From the NCBI GenBank assembly GCA_032871835.1, contig CM065295.1, positions 86,049,819-86,113,818 of the forward strand: a stretch of DNA of 64,000 nt, written 5' to 3'. This stretch comes from Dipteronia dyeriana. Taxonomy: Eukaryota > Streptophyta > Magnoliopsida > Sapindales > Sapindaceae. Shown here in pieces: positions 23,946 through 34,078 of this stretch; position 1 is the first letter of the stretch; every line of letters begins with the position of its first letter. The notes below the pieces were generated by a model. The model saw only the letters and a list, made by a program, of their open reading frames with translations. It did not search any database and had not been told where the DNA came from. Made by a program: the position numbers and the translations under genes.

Positions 23946-24845
23946 TTGTCTATGTTTCATTGGGACTTTCTCTCTCTACTTCACAACCGTCACTATAAAA
24001 TGAATGAAAGAAACCTGATGTGGATTAACTATTTGGGATATTTTTATCCGTTCACAATAATATGTGTCTTTTTAGCATAAGTTTTTAAAGCAGTGACAGT
24101 GTTGAAATGTCACATCCAAAAAGTATCATTTAATTATTGAACCCTCTAAGCAACCGCCTAGCTTGCCTAGTGATTCAGCCGGCTCTTCCTAGATATTCTC
24201 ATGGGTCTCCCCTAGATCTTTCCACTCTCTAATATTACAAATGTTTCTTTTTGCTCTACACTCAATAAACAAATAATATATGTATTTATACTAAAGTACT
24301 ACGGAAGTTTAAAACCAACAAAGAAACCTTCTCCTACATGCATAAGGCTCCTTGATCCACACAAAGTCCTACTTTTTTACGCTCAAGATTTTCATGTTCA
24401 AAGCAAAGCGAAACTCCTTTCCTTTTCCACCGAAGATTTCTTATTCCACACATTTTTTTGTTTTCATTCAACTTTTATCATTACCGCGGTCTGGGCTGCG
24501 ATCTACAGCCTGCACCCTGTACCACGGTTTGCAACTTGCACTCTGTACCACATAATAGACCTTCAGGAGTTAGAAGTGATTGAGATTTTATGCACTAGTT
24601 TCCTTTGTCTTCTTACTAAATTATATTTAGAATTTAAGTTCTTGGTATTGTCTTAATTTCATTTAGAGTGATTTAAACTTTATTGTTAGTTTCATTTGGA
24701 GAATGGTTTATTTAGAGTTATTCGATGATTATTAGTTTCTTTTGATTAGTAATTATTGGTTTATGCCGTAACATTCCATATTAAAGTGTTTAAATACTCA
24801 TTGAGTTTCGGAGTGTTACAAAAAAATGTCAATAAAATATATCAA
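23946..24845. other. AT-rich DNA between minisatellite A and the AGO fragment
   Basis: Nothing convincing was recognised. A short region near 24480-24550 has repeated CTGTACCAC and TGCAACTTGCA-like words. Confidence 0.4.
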
Positions 24846-24850
24846 CTTAC

Positions 24851-25335
24851 ATGTAACACGGGTTGTTTGTCAGGGACTGTAATCCATAATTTTTTTTTTC
24901 CATCTCATATCACATGGTAGGGAGCTGGGCGACTTGTACCTTGTTTGACATGTAGGGATATTAGAAATGCAATTCTGCATTACGTATAAAACAATGGGCG
25001 AGAAAATGACTAACCTTAATTCCAACATGATTGTAGAGATAGAAGTCAAATTCAGTTGGATGACAAACTTTAGAGTCCACAACAGTACCTGCAAAATTAA
25101 TTAGCTACAGAGATTCAGATTATATTTATGGAATCACAACAAAATAATGTAAATCAGTAAATGTCAAATCAAATAGAATTCCAGAACCAAGTTATTTACC
25201 AGGCAATATATTTCCACTCATGTCAACTGCCTTACGGTCATGATGATTGTTTGCAAACAACCTTGTGCGGAGATGCTTATGAACCACTTCAAAAGTCATT
25301 GGTGGCTGATAGTTTGGTTCCAATGATGCACATGC
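24851..25335 (-). pseudogene. ARGONAUTE (AGO1/5/7/10 clade) PIWI-domain fragment, broken, introns kept
   Basis: On the minus strand three exon pieces are visible. The first (25335-25200) is preceded by a TTTCAG acceptor and reads [17 protein letters not shown]...[13 protein letters not shown]...SGNILPG. The second (25088-25015) reads [20 protein letters not shown]. The third (about 24946-24851) reads GTSRPAPYHVI, then a TGA where a tryptophan is usual, then a frame change and LQSLTNNPCYM before a GTAAGT donor. These match the PIWI core of plant AGO1-type proteins, including the segment around a catalytic-region histidine. The third exon's acceptor AG appears lost. Only about 100 of ~1000 residues remain and introns are retained, so this is a piece of genomic DNA and not a retrocopy. 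An intact AGO binds small RNA and slices targets; this copy cannot. Confidence 0.82.
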
Positions 25336-26514
25336 CTGAAATTAAGTAGAATAAAAGGAAGATTCAATATCTTGACATAATTCAGAAGTTCACAAAATTC
25401 TAACGTGAGCATGCGTAGAGCATTGAAGAAACAAAGAAAGAGAGTCATCTAGAAATAAAATGTTGTTAAAATCATCGATAAATATCAGAATATACCCGTA
25501 AATGGGTGCTTGTTGTTGTTGTTGTTGTTGTGGTGGTGGAACTTTTTTGTACTTCTTGTTGTGTTTCCAGAGTTTTTCAAAAGCTGCATCTTGTTGTTGT
25601 CGTTAGAGCTGTTGTTGGTGTTAGGGGATGGATATTGGAGGATGATTATTATCGGTTATTGATTTGGGGCAATTTGGATTTGGAGCTCTGTTTTCTTTCG
25701 ATAGACTAGAACTTGATCTTAACAATACATTTGATGCTTTGAAATTTTATAAAATATGTAGAACCTATGTTATTGTCACTGTAATAAAAGACTGGAAATC
25801 TGGAAATTTAAAGAATTTTGGAACTGAGATTGTGTAATTAATACAGAGAAATTGTTTTGATTAGATAATTATTATTTTTTTCAATTGATTTACCAGACTC
25901 GTTTTTACTGTTTTCATTTTCAGAATATAGCTTACAGAATATGCTACCAGACACGTTTTTTGAATTCGAAAATGTTTTCCAAAAATACTGTTTTCATTTT
26001 TATTTTTATTTTCTAAAAACAATCGCTGAAAAACGCTTACAGGATGGGTCCTAACTCTCTAAACCGTATAGTGTTATTTGGTTAGAGCAAGCTAGATTAT
26101 AGATAAAGGGAAACAAATGAAAAAGAATGCATGTACAATACCAAGCAGCGTCCAAAAGCTCCACCTCCAAGTGAGGGCTTGCTTAATCATATTTTCAATC
26201 ATTCAATTATCAATAACCAATTAAAGAAATAGATCGTCAAAAATCGAGAAAATATAAACATCATCCTTTAAACAACATCCTGAACACCAATGTCATTGAT
26301 AACCTTTATAGAAGTTCAATCTACATGTGAGTTCAATCTACCAAACAACTAAACGATACTAAAACCAGTTCCAAATCCTGCAAATTTAATCAAATTTTGA
26401 AAAACCAATTAAAAACAAAACTTGACTACAATATAAGATTATTTCATCACATACAAACTGCTAATCACTCAAACTTCAAACAAACAATTAAAAGCATGTA
26501 GTCATGTAGAGATC
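25336..26514. other. Spacer between the AGO and DHH fragments
   Basis: The stretch holds a GTT/CAA trinucleotide run at about 25508-25530 and a copy of a transposon end at 25885-26055 (listed separately). No other coding similarity was recognised. Confidence 0.4.
25885..26055. mobile_element. End fragment of the ACCC(C/A)(A/G)TCCTGTA element family
   Basis: The sequence from ACCAGACTCG to AAAAACGCTTACAGGATGGG closely resembles the right end of the element at 44790-44951, including the CCAGAC(A/G)CGTTTT pair and the run of ATTTTTATTTT. Only this end was found here, so it is a fragment or an element whose other end has decayed. Confidence 0.6.
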
Positions 26515-26739
26515 ATCTGTTCAATGTTGGAGTCCTTCAAATCACTACTAAAAGCTTTGCTATTCTCAAGTTTCCATCTCCACAAATCTCCATCTTCAAT
26601 GTAATCAAAAAGCATCCTCCCACCCTCCATTTTACTAATCAAAAGCAATTGTTGCTCCACTCCTCTTCATATCTCACCCTCCACTAAACCCTCCATTGAA
26701 GCTTCCAGTGCAGTTTTATGGTGGTCAAGCACAATAAAC
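26515..26739 (-). pseudogene. DHH-type phosphoesterase gene fragment, frame-broken
   Basis: On the minus strand, after a T-rich AG acceptor at 26741-26740, the frame reads FIVLDHHKTALEASMEG and so includes a DHH motif (LDHHKT). It then needs frame changes to give RSGATIAFD followed by a stop, and then LFDYIEDGDLWRWKLENSK and AFSSDLKDSNIE. I recognise these blocks, in this order, as a plant family of DHH-domain phosphoesterase-like proteins. At least two frame changes and an in-frame TGA make this a pseudogene fragment covering about 75 residues. It has the same orientation as the AGO fragment 1.2 kb away. Confidence 0.6.
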
Positions 26740-26964
26740 CTAAAAAAAACAGCACAATAAAAAAAAAACCAGATAAGTTCAATAAATAAACATATAAATA
26801 GAAGGGTTCGAAAAATTAATGGCACATTTTATGGGGGGTTTTGTGAAAATATCACCACATTAATAAATCATGTTTAAAATGTACAATTTAAAGTGTGGGG
26901 ACGAAAATACCCATGCCATCATTGTCGTTGTGAAGAAAGAGACAAAAAGTAAATAGACAAAAAG

Positions 26965-27425
26965 TGAAATCGAGCTTTTATTTGCATTCGAGTTTTTATT
27001 TTTCGAGATTTTAACATGTAATCGAGCTTTTATACATAAGTTTCGAGCTTTTGTATAAAATCTCGGAGCTTTTATAAAAGCTCGGATCGAGCTTTTAAAA
27101 ACTCAGAGCTTTTGTACAAAAGCTTCGAGCTTTTATATAAAAACTCGATCCGAGTATACAAAAGCTCGCTCCGAGTATACAAAAGCTTGGAGCTTTTGTA
27201 TATAAATGTTTCGAGCTTTTATACAAAAGCTCGCTCCGAGTATACAAAAGCTCGCTCCGAGCTTTCATACAAAAGCTCACTCCGAGCTTTCATACAAAAG
27301 CTCACTCCGAGCTTTTATCTTAAAGCTCCGAGCTTTTATCTTAAAGCTCCGAGCTTTTATCTTAAAGCTCCGAGCTTTTGTAATTACATTTCAGATTCTT
27401 TTGTAATTAGATTTTCAGTCTTGTA
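26965..27425. repeat. GAGCTTTT minisatellite block B
   Basis: Dozens of GAGCTTTT or AAAAGCTC words form units of about 20-25 bp. The last part is a regular 21-bp array of CTCCGAGCTTTTATCTTAAA. Many units are palindromic (AAAGCTCGGAGCTTT). The open frames across it, which read as repeats of KAPSFYL or KARSEL, are by-products of the array. A CGAGCTTGACCCCCGAATGC tail follows at 27477-27520, matching block A. Confidence 0.8.
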
Positions 27426-27529
27426 AGTATTTACCAGAAGAAAAAAAAAAAAAAACTCCGGGGGTGATGCCCCCCCTGCGAGCTTGACCCCCGAATGCGT
27501 CTATGTAGCCCCACTAAACTAATTATCCA

Positions 27530-29000
27530 AGGAAGATGCATTGATAATGTTATCTATGAAGAAGATGAAAGAATAAAATCATCGAAAATTTTAAAGTAAG
27601 AGCTGATTGAAGCACAAAGACAACTTTTAAGGGCATTTTGGGCAGTTCACCATAATAGGTGCCTTTTAAATATAAGTTATTAAATTGGTGATATCATTAC
27701 AACACAAGGAAAAAACAAATGACAATCCTCACAATTTCCACTAAATAGAATCACATTACAGTGAAAAAATAATGGTTATAGTGACCTGGAGACTTTGGAG
27801 GACATTTCATAGACAACCATGGGGATCGACATATAATCAAGAAGACTTTGGAGGGAGTTCTTCATCGTGTTTGATTCATCTCTGATTAATCTTGGTTGAA
27901 ATTTAAAAAATTTAAAAATATGATCGTATTCGAATTCAGATTTGTAGTATTCAACCCAAAATTTTAAAAATTTCAATAAAATCGAGTTGTATTCGATCAA
28001 AACTTTTAATAAGTTCAAATAAACATAGTGTGCTCAAAAAAATCTTTGAATTACAAATTTTGTTTAATTGATAATATTTGAAATGAGAATTATAAATACT
28101 ATGGCTCATACTGTAACAAAATTTTTATAAGTTATTGAAATTAGTAATTTTTCTTACATCCAAACCTTAAGAATTAAAATTAAAAAAAAAATCTCCTACA
28201 AAAAATAAAAAACTATAAAAATATCGTTAATTTTTTTATGATATTAAAATTTCATTCATATGATGAATATAATTAAAAGTCTACAGAATTCAATTCCAAC
28301 TTAAGACCTGTTGGTAATTGATAGATTTTCAAATTAATATGTGATGTACAATCAAATATGTTTTTAAACAAATTATTAAATTTTTTTTTATTTAATTGAA
28401 AATCAGTCGATAATAGCACAAGACATCTCAATTTAATTAATTTATTTTTTTAAAAAAAAACTGACATTAAATGTATTAACAGAAACCGAGATCAAATGCA
28501 AGAAAATGGTATGATGAGTCCAACATTTCACAACTTATTAAAAACCAATATTAGTTAAAATAAAATAATAAAAAAAACAAATTATTATAAACGAAATTGA
28601 AATTATGTAAGAAACACAAGAAGATATCTATTCAAGTTTTTACATTTTGTGTGTTTTTGATATGAAAAAAAAGCTTTTATGAGTTTTTTTTTTTTTTTTT
28701 TACATATGAGTTGTTTTAACTATCTTCTATAAATTTTAGATATTCCATTATATAACTCTTTTATTATAAATATATTATCAACACCTTTTTATAATTTATA
28801 CGATCAAAATCTATGATTAAAAAATATATTATCAATATATTTTTTATAATTTATACAATTAAAAATATTTTTTATTAGAAGAACTACTATAAAAAGATTT
28901 AATTTAAAAATTTTATTTAAAAAATCATACCAATCACGGTTATTCCAATATTCAAACTCATTATTATTAGGAGATAACTCAATAGTTTAAATTCCACCGA
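27530..29000. other. Very AT-rich intergenic DNA
   Basis: The stretch is mostly A/T with poly(T) and ATA runs. A short minus-strand open frame at 27776-28018 was not recognised and is probably chance. Confidence 0.5.
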
Positions 29001-29089
29001 AGATATTCTCGTTTAATGGAAGCTTTTCTTTGTTGATTGGTTGCTGCTGACTTTCTGTTCATGGCTTTGAATGCGACAAGTGATTGGTA

Positions 29090-29262
29090 TTTATAAGGAC
29101 CATTGGAATAGTATTTTCGCGCGAAATTGTTTCGGTGGTCGGAGTTTTCTTCGTCTGAACTTGTTTTGTTAATGGATCATTCCTGCTATTGGACCCATCT
29201 CAATTCATTACCCGTACGCAGTTCTGCTCTTCACAACCCTCCTTCCAGTTTCTCTCTCTCTT
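29090..29262 (+). promoter_or_regulatory. Promoter-like GC-richer segment with E2F-type site and CCATTGG
   Basis: Within AT-rich DNA this segment holds a TATTTATAA, a CCATTGG box and TTTTCGCGCGAAAT, a palindromic consensus E2F site. An ATG at 29172 follows and opens a frame of 35 codons (MDHSCYWTHLNSLPVR...) that runs up to the Mutator-like insertion. It may be the promoter and first exon of a gene otherwise missing here. This is inferred from motif spacing only. Confidence 0.35.
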
Positions 29263-29271
29263 TTATTTTTA

Positions 29272-30593
29272 GACTTAATGGTACGGATATCCTCTAAGTC
29301 CCATAAATTCTTAAAATGGTCACTAAATCTCTTGAACTATTCGAAATTTGAAATGTTGGACGGAATCCATACGGAAATGACTTTATATCTCTAATCTGAC
29401 TCACGTGACTTCCATGTGACACTGCTAAAAAGGGTAAAATGAGAATTGAATTTTAAAAACTGACATGTGTCACTCAGTAACTGACATGTGTCACTCTTAA
29501 AGTTTTTTTTTCATTTTCTCACTCTCTTCGTCTTCATTTTCATCCTAAACCCAATTTCCCTTTATCTCTCTTCGTGTTCTCACACCTCGGCGTCAACCTG
29601 CCAACTTTCGGTGACCGTCGTCGTTTCCGGTCCTTGCCATCCTCCAATGAACGTCTCCGTTTCAAGCTCTAATCGCAGCTTATCTGATTCAAGATCCATT
29701 TGGAGCATTTACCAAATCGACCGGTTCGTTTGTCACAAATCTCACCGATCTACCCCGATTCAAGTCACGCAGCCGCCACCGCCACCGTTGCGTTCTTCAT
29801 CGCTTCCTCTCCCAAATCATTTGATTCTTGCCGCCGATCTAACAGTCGCCAGAATCTCACGCGTCATGAACCTCCGATACCAAGTTTTATTTGGACAGTG
29901 TTACCCCTGTCATCAGAGATTGAGCACGAAGATGCATTATTTTTTATTTATTTCTTTTTTGTGGAATTGATGAGTATGTGATGTTTGATGATTGATGGAT
30001 TTGGTGAATGGGATTTGACCAATGAAGTTCAAAAAACACTCATGGTTGCAGTTTTGTTTTTATAGGATGTTTGATGATTGACCATTTTCCATCTATTTCT
30101 TCTGATGCATTATATAACCAAACCAAATCCAATCCGTTTGATCAATTCTTCATTTTTCACCTTTACTTTGATTTTTTATATGTATTATAATGGAAATCAG
30201 ACTTCAAAGTTCAAACAGAAAAGTTGGATTTCTGCAATTCTGCTCCTGCTCTCAAATCAACACCTTAAACCAAAAGCCACATCTTTAGAAACTTTTGCTT
30301 AAATGTTTTTCTTTTCTTTTTCTGGATCAAATGAACATTTAACAAGAAGTCAATCGAAATCTCGGATTTGTAGAGTTTCTGAGTTTTTAAAATTTAATTC
30401 CCATTTTACGCTTTCTAGCAGTGTCACGTGGAAGTCATGTGAGTCAGATTAGAGACGGAAAGTCATTTCCGGGTGGATTCCGTTCAACATTTACAATTTC
30501 AAATAGTTCAGGGGGTTTAGTGACCATTTTAAGAATTTAGGGGACAAATAAGCAACTCGTGATTAATTTAGGGGGTATCTATACCATTAAGTC
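29272..30593. mobile_element. Non-autonomous Mutator-like element (MULE) with ~200-bp TIRs
   Basis: The first ~195 bp (from GACTTAATGGTA) and the last ~205 bp (to TACCATTAAGTC) are inverted copies of each other, sharing long blocks such as AAATTCTTAAAATGGTCACT and TCTCTAATCTGACTCAC. The element is flanked on both sides by the identical 9-bp sequence TTATTTTTA (29263-29271 and 30594-30602), the target duplication length typical of Mutator-like elements. It has no transposase. The interior at about 29560-29900 is clearly richer in G+C than its surroundings. Confidence 0.88.
29488..29970 (+). other. GC-richer open frame inside the MULE, possible captured gene piece
   Basis: An open frame of 160 codons starts MSLLKFFFHFLTLFVFIFIL (a hydrophobic N-terminus) and continues with S/P/R-rich sequence. 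I recognise no domain. The base composition differs from the host DNA and from the TIRs, as expected if the element had picked up part of a plant gene (Pack-MULE). The frame itself may be fortuitous, and a second overlapping frame at 29700-29981 is also open. Confidence 0.35.
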
Positions 30594-30812
30594 TTATTTT
30601 TAAATTGAAATATACTCTATGATTTTCATATTAAGATGACTAATATAAAAGGGCAGTGTTAACCGAAATTTTTGAGGATATTAACCATATTTTAATCGAA
30701 AATTTTAAGATTTATATTTTAAACTAAAAATTACAAGTATTTCATTAAACCTTCCTTTTTCACTTACAATCTCGACGATTAAATAAAAATAAGGTACTAT
30801 AATTTCTAGCAA

Positions 30813-30879
30813 GCTGTTACGGTGAAATCGGCAGACACATTCGTGTTAAAGCATCTCGATTCGAATCCAAATGGCGGCA
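30813..30879 (+). pseudogene. Plastid-derived trnL(UAG) fragment without anticodon stem
   Basis: The segment starts GCTGTTACGGTGAAATCGGC and ends GCATCTCGATTCGAATCC...TGGCGGCA. This matches the 5' acceptor/D arm and the variable/T/acceptor part of plastid tRNA-Leu(UAG). About 13 nt around the anticodon arm are missing, leaving 67 nt instead of about 80. The following ~70 bp (TCCTATAATGAATTGAATTC and onward) look like the plastid sequence downstream of trnL-UAG. It is a nuclear plastid-DNA insertion (NUPT), not a working tRNA gene. Confidence 0.7.
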
Positions 30880-31282
30880 TAACATCTTCTATAAGATATA
30901 TAAAATGTCCTATAATGAATTGAATTCCGATTTCCATTCTGTATATTCAAGAGACTAAGACCCCGTCCTGTAGTCGTTTTTCAACCCGTTTTTATTTTTA
31001 TTTTTCAAAAACGATTTCGAAAACGCGTTCGTTAACCGTTTTTCATTTTGTTTTCGAAAAACAAAAACAAAATAAAAAACAAAATCAGTGTTAAAAGTGA
31101 AAGATTTAAAAAACATAAAATACTTGTTTTTCGTTTTTCGTTTTTCGTTTTTCGTTTTTGTTTTTCATTTTTTTTTATATTAAAAAAAAAACTTAAACTA
31201 TTAATCGTATTGTTATGTGTTTGATATAACTAGGATAAGACGGAACAAGATTTTTAAATTACCAAAGTGCCCCTATATTAAT

Positions 31283-31295
31283 ACTATATATATTA

Positions 31296-31342
<47 letters not shown>
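31283..31342. repeat. (TA)n tract beside the viral insertion
   Basis: A long TA dinucleotide run lies about 150 bp left of the virus border, and a shorter (TA)n at about 44535-44552 lies just right of the other border. Confidence 0.85.
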
Positions 31343-31346
<4 letters not shown>

Positions 31347-31488
31347 AATATATAATAATATATTATAATATATACATAGGATATAATATCATATATTATG
31401 TATTATTATATATAAAATTTCATATATAAAAAATATAATAATTTTTAATATATAAAATAATATATATATTATAATATAAATTACATTT

Positions 31489-32070
31489 AAGGACAGAGAT
31501 CCACTACCATCTCACAGATAGGACCACAACCATGTTTTCCCCACAGACGGCCTTCCATCGGTCTTAACAGGGTACTTTTCTGGCCAGATACAGTCAGAGA
31601 TGGATGGATCTCAAAAGCCAAACTAGTCAGTACGGGGCTTTGTTAAACCTGAGTTCATCCTAGCCAGCAACATTCTGGTTCCGAATGTGTCCAGGGTGTC
31701 CAGCCGATATACTAAACCGATATACTAAACCAATATACAAAATCTGTTCTGATATGCAGGATCCTCACAAGAGGCAAGCATAGAGCATACTAGGATCTTT
31801 GAAGAATTATAATTCCAGACATAGAACTGTCTGAAGATCAGGAGAAGAAAACTGTTTAGAAAGCCATTAAACACAAACACGCAAGCTTTATTGATTTTCT
31901 GATGATTTTTACAAAGAGGTTCAGTTCCTTTATATAGAGGAAGGAGCCCCTTTTTTCAAACTATCTTACAAGAGATAAGGATCAAGCGGGTGGCCGACAC
32001 AAACAAAATAATAAAGCAAAAAGAAAACAGACAGCTGGAGAAAGTTATAATAATATAGTGGGGGCAGGCG
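31489..32070 (-). promoter_or_regulatory. Left-arm viral non-coding region: TATA box and poly(A) signal, facing left
   Basis: On the minus strand CCTCTATATAAAGGAACTGA (about 31940-31921) is a TATA box of pararetrovirus style, followed about 40 nt later by AATAAA in a region repeated in the right arm. In pararetroviruses this region drives the full-length transcript and carries its poly(A) signal. In this integrated form it points away from the viral genes. The common tRNA-Met primer site (TGGTATCAGAGC) was looked for and not found in either arm. Confidence 0.6.
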
Positions 32071-32076
32071 AAACAG

Positions 32077-34078
32077 TTACGGACTACTCAGATTACAGGT
32101 GGAGTGATATTCATCATCTGAGTCGAGGGCCCCACAGATTGAACAGGGCCACGTGTCAGCCTGGTCTTGGGAGTCCTGGAGGAAATGAATCAGAAGAGGA
32201 TGCAGGCTTCTTGTGGGGTCTCTTGGGACGTCTGGAAGGATAAAGAGGACATCTGTATTGTCTTTGTTGACGTCACAAAGGAAGTTGAGGAGGGGTATCT
32301 GGATATTGGTAGGGTATAGCCTTTCGTAGTCATACGATGTATCCCATTTGTAGCAGATGTTGGAGGTCCAAAGAAGATGTGTGTGTGGGTTATAGTTGTA
32401 GGGCCTGCTAAAGATCCAAATGCAGCACACTTTGGAAGCCTGGTTAGGGTCCATTTTCCAAAGATGGTACTGACCCATAAGATTGGTAAGTTCGGCCTGC
32501 CAGGTTGGTAGAGGTTTGAACCATTGTAGGAAAGTTTGGAGGTTAACAGAGGTTGGGTCTTGGACGAAGCCATACAGTGCCTGGAGAGGAAAAACCATGG
32601 CATGGTGATGGAGAACAGATAAGCACCATAGGAACCATAACATTTGGTCTGAATAGTAGTAGAACAGAGGTGATAAAAAGGGGTCAAGGAAAGGTTTACT
32701 GGGGTTGGCCAGGAGGTGGTGACAGCCTTGACTGTTGATCTGGGAGAGATATTTTGGGAGATATAATTTGGCAAACTTTTGGATCTGTTGAACAGAGGGG
32801 GTTTTACCTGGAAGGAGGGTGGCTATAAATTCTGGCGGGAAAACAGGCTGCAGAGGGGGAGAAGACGGAGCTGTTGACGAGGAGGCTTGAGAGGACATCA
32901 TGTAGATTAAGGGGACATGACCGGTACGGGAAATGAGGGAAACAGGGTGAGGTCGTGAGAGCATATCTGGGATGATGTTATGGTGGCCTTTTATATGTTT
33001 GACCGAAAAGTCGTATCTGGAGAACCAGTCTTTAAGTCTCAGGAGTTGGGGATTTGGAGGGAGCTTATTGCGGAACTCGAGAACCTTGGGGAAGGATGAC
33101 TTATCAATCTCAATGGTGAAGTTGGCGGTTCTGAGATGAAAGTCAAACTTGAAAATTCCATTTTTCACAACAAGAATCTCATTGTAAATCGTGTGATAGT
33201 GTTTTTGGGCCTCTTTGAATTGTCCGCTGGCATGGCCACAGTAGTGGCGTCTTCCGTTGGTTTCTTCAATGAGGATGGCTCCCCAGAAGTGGTCGTTGGC
33301 ATCTGTCTGTAGAATCAGATGACCTGACGAGGGAATCTGCAATGGTGGGGGCTTTTGTGCAGCGCCTTTGAGGTAGGAAATTGCCTTGGTGTGAAGGGTG
33401 TTCCACTGAGGAGGATCCTTTTTAAGAAGTTTGGACAAGCAGCTGGTGTAGCGACCGGCTTGTGGAATGAAGTCCCTGATGTAGTTGACAATACCAAGAA
33501 ACCGTTGGAGTTGTTTCTGTGTGAGGTAGGAGTCAGGGAAAACAATGAGTTTTTTTGCAAGGTGGGGCCCTGGGATATAGGACCCATCTTTGATATGCAT
33601 GCCAAGGAACTCAATCTCTGTGACACCTATCGAGCTTTTCTTATCTGATAACATGATTCCGTATTTATCAAGGATTTGATGGAAACGTATCAGGAGATCA
33701 CTGTGTGATTCTTTGTCTGATGAGAACAGAAGAATGTCATCAATATATAGCAGAGCTATGTTGAGAAGTGGACGAAAGATTCTTGTGACGGCCTTTTGGA
33801 ATAGAGAAGGAGCAGTTTTTAGCCCAAAAGGGAGGACGGTCCATTGGTAATGGGCATTAGGGAGGCAGAATGCCGTTTTGGGCCGATCTGAAGGATGTAT
33901 CCCAATTTGCCAGAAAGCCCCTTTTAAGTCAAACTTGGAGAAGATTGTGGCTCCAGGGATTTGGTAAAATAGCGAATTGGCTCTAGAGATCGGGAACTTG
34001 TCATCTTGGAGGAAGAGATTGAGAGGCTTGTAATCAATTACTAGCCTTTTCTTTCCTCTGACTTGTTCGGACCTTTTT
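32077..34078 (-). pseudogene. Left-arm viral RT, RNase H and C-terminal extension
   Basis: The frame is open from a run of seven A (34072-34078) to the stop at 32077. It includes the RT core with YIDD and the LPFGLKTAP block, an RNase H start (LQTDANDHFWGA) and the VKHIKGHHNIIPDMLSR end typical of Caulimoviridae. A further ~270 residues follow: an S/P-rich linker, then a Trp/Tyr-rich region, then a cysteine cluster of the form Cx2Cx9Hx2C near the end. It is cut off from the upstream protease part by the frame change at the A run, which the right arm shares. RT and RNase H copy viral RNA into DNA; here they lack their normal upstream context. Confidence 0.8.

Noticed and set aside
25506..25709. 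Open frame beginning with a run of valines
   Set aside because: It is created by a GTT trinucleotide repeat; no other features.
26965..27425. Regular 21-bp array considered as a CRISPR array
   Set aside because: Units are head-to-tail copies without unique spacers, in plant nuclear DNA; this is a minisatellite.
27112..27426. Open frames encoding repeats of KAPSFYL / KARSEL on both strands
   Set aside because: They follow exactly the GAGCTTTT minisatellite units, which lack stops by chance; no start context or family match.
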